Assembly (NCBI GenBank): GCA_015065725.1 | Contig: SVPV01000015.1 | Span: 1-51,804 of the forward strand | Reading direction: 5' to 3' | DNA from: Oscillospiraceae bacterium | GTDB lineage: Bacteria > Bacillota > Clostridia > Oscillospirales > Acutalibacteraceae | DNA: 51,804 bases | Shown here: positions 51,705 to 51,804 of the stretch, one piece after another | How positions within the stretch are numbered: the first letter of the stretch is position 1 | Layout of the letters: each line of letters starts with the position of its first letter | Notes under the pieces: generated by a model | Database searches by the model: none | Seen by the model: the letters and a program-made list of their open reading frames with translations, nothing else | Told to the model about the DNA's origin: nothing | Program-made: the position numbers and the translations under genes

Positions 51705-51804
51705 CGAAAAAGTGTTTCCCTCGGTTTCGCTACCACACTACACCGATAAATATCCGCAAGGGAATAAAGAGAGAACACCTTTTACCAAGGTAGTATCTCC
51801 CTCA
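51705..51804 (-). ncRNA. Possible structured RNA, cut by the window edge
   Basis: About 100 bases up to the window end carry no plausible gene. On the minus strand nested pairings are possible: GTGTT with AACAC, TTCCCT with AGGGAA and CGGT with ACCG, followed by the terminator at 51685. It may be the 3' end of a non-coding RNA or of a messenger; the class is unknown. Confidence 0.3.

Noticed and set aside
51705-51804. tRNA or T-box leader at the right end
   Set aside because: No T-loop or acceptor pairing for a tRNA; the T-box consensus is imperfect and there is no downstream gene on that strand.

Overview
The window looks like chromosomal DNA of a strictly anaerobic, low-to-moderate GC Gram-positive gut-type bacterium of the Clostridia (Oscillospiraceae/Ruminococcaceae-like). 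This is inferred from the oxygen-sensitive class III ribonucleotide reductase, ferredoxin-dependent indolepyruvate oxidoreductase, two very large secreted proteins with dockerin modules, AGGAGG-type ribosome binding sites, near-consensus sigma-A promoters, and GTAG-headed REP palindromes with a matching REP-associated transposase. No phage, plasmid, CRISPR or rRNA gene was seen.

Layout. 104-9000 (minus strand): housekeeping genes, namely a stand-alone GMP synthase ATP-pyrophosphatase subunit, an M24 aminopeptidase, an alanine/glycine:Na+ symporter preceded by a structured RNA, a DUF1292 protein, an ABC exporter, pnp and rpsO. 9190-10250: a repeat-rich island holding a broken REP-associated transposase with REP palindromes read in frame inside it, interrupted by a 200-bp chain-of-hairpins element with a 7-bp target duplication. 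10252-15393: a secreted multi-repeat protein with a C-terminal dockerin. 15618-15815: an array of small palindromes at 22-23 bp period. 15909-21851: trmO, then a four-gene Gld-like ABC operon. 21910-28328: a SLOG protein, a GH2 glycosidase, galE, tRNA-Arg(CCG), a second palindrome array, then a helix-turn-helix/phosphoglucosamine mutase fusion followed by nagB.

28358-41287 (minus strand): an FAD/Rieske oxidoreductase; nrdD (with a fused C-terminal redoxin) plus trxB under a promoter with two NrdR-box-like sites; and a seven-gene run (SSS symporter, AMP-forming acyl-CoA synthetase, iorA, iorB, paaK, double-ACT protein, nrdG) that appears to interconvert aryl acids, aryl-CoA and arylpyruvates. 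41456-51659: a small membrane protein, an SGNH hydrolase, a cytidylate-kinase-like protein, a YbaK deacylase, an 1825-residue WG-repeat/LRR/dockerin protein co-directional with a 43-residue membrane peptide and a phosphodiester glycosidase, and a divergent polysaccharide deacetylase. The last 100 bases may be the end of a minus-strand RNA.

The most unusual items are: (1) the XRE-GlmM fusion next to nagB, which looks like a DNA-binding enzyme at the glucosamine-6-phosphate branch point; (2) the palindrome arrays at 15.6 and 25.6 kb, which keep short constant linkers (GTGATAT/ATATCAC, AGTTATATT) between variable hairpins; (3) the 200-bp hairpin-chain element; (4) the pseudoknotted RNA upstream of the symporter. 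All family calls come from reading motifs by eye; no database search was possible.
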